From: an uncultured Clostridia bacterium
GTDB lineage: Bacteria; Bacillota; Clostridia; Lachnospirales; Lachnospiraceae
NCBI GenBank assembly: GCA_947643415.1
Contig: CANRWA010000019.1
Span: forward strand, 1-61,409
Direction: 5' to 3'
DNA length: 61,409 nucleotides
Of the stretch, positions 61,329 through 61,409 are shown piece by piece (positions within the stretch are counted from its first letter, which is position 1; every line of letters starts with the position of its first letter). A program made the position numbers and the translations under genes. Below the pieces are notes generated by a model, which worked only from the letters and a program-made list of their open reading frames with translations, ran no database searches and was not told where the DNA came from.

Positions 61329-61409
61329 CATGAAAAAGGCTGTCGGCAATTTCCCGGTTCTTTCTGAACTTTGGGTATTCTGTTAAAGGCAGATATGAAA
61401 ATATCTGCC

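Noticed and set aside
1..61409. CRISPR arrays, tRNA and rRNA genes
   Set aside because: I looked for regularly spaced repeats and for cloverleaf or conserved rRNA segments and saw none. The heptad repeats at 2.3-2.5 kb are coding and not spaced.

Overview
The window looks like a chromosome segment of a low-to-mid GC gut-type Firmicute, most likely a Lachnospiraceae member. Grounds: AGGAGG-type ribosome binding sites, AddAB instead of RecBCD, a Wzm/Wzt glycan locus, secreted proteins with lysine-rich Big2-like domains, a GH51 arabinofuranosidase beside an AraC regulator, and a 137-aa protein of the 'endosialidase' family typical of that family. No rRNA, tRNA or CRISPR array was seen.

Region 1 (about 0.3-22.7 kb) is a surface-polysaccharide locus read leftward. 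It starts with an undecaprenyl-phosphate sugar phosphotransferase and three glycosyltransferases (22.7-18.4 kb). It resumes at 12.6 kb with a truncated glycosyltransferase, a methyltransferase, a decayed AAA-ATPase-like gene, an ATP-grasp ligase, a sulfotransferase, a GT2, a DegT aminotransferase, Wzm and Wzt (with a C-terminal glycan-binding domain), a GT2 with a heptad-repeat coiled coil, and two more glycosyltransferases. Between the halves, 12.64-15.67 kb is a roughly 3-kb cassette holding a tyrosine recombinase and a GtrII-like membrane protein. It is bounded by inverted sites of 7-bp arm, 7-bp spacer, 7-bp arm, followed by a plus-strand YfhO-type membrane glycosyltransferase. The recombinase and YfhO genes each carry a poly-A tract that puts the start out of frame with the body. 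This cassette is the best candidate for an undescribed system: an invertible glycan-modification module whose recombinase may itself need frameshifting. A second, weaker candidate invertible promoter lies at 66-198.

Region 2 (22.9-34.2 kb) holds NAD salvage (pncB), a secreted GH51 enzyme with a divergent AraC regulator, a MITE-like palindrome, a GT2 plus UDP-galactopyranose mutase pair, a pyrimidine-nucleoside phosphorylase and a PutP-type symporter.

Region 3 (34.2-36.7 kb) is a decayed accessory stretch: an unknown 234-aa gene, a truncated P-loop kinase, an antitoxin-like remnant, and the endosialidase-like gene.

Region 4 (36.8-52.7 kb) is a housekeeping/envelope run: addB, addA, a methyltransferase, an SH3/glucosaminidase wall hydrolase, a membrane-anchored cohesin-domain protein and clpC, very likely one operon, then a small membrane protein convergent with nadE.

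Region 5 (53-61.4 kb) holds a secreted pullulanase whose nucleophile Asp is replaced by Gly and whose C-terminus is cut short next to a copy of the neighbouring histidine kinase's 3' end. It also has an OmpR-type two-component system, a Big2-like secreted protein, an IS110 remnant, a small secreted protein and a VanZ-family protein.
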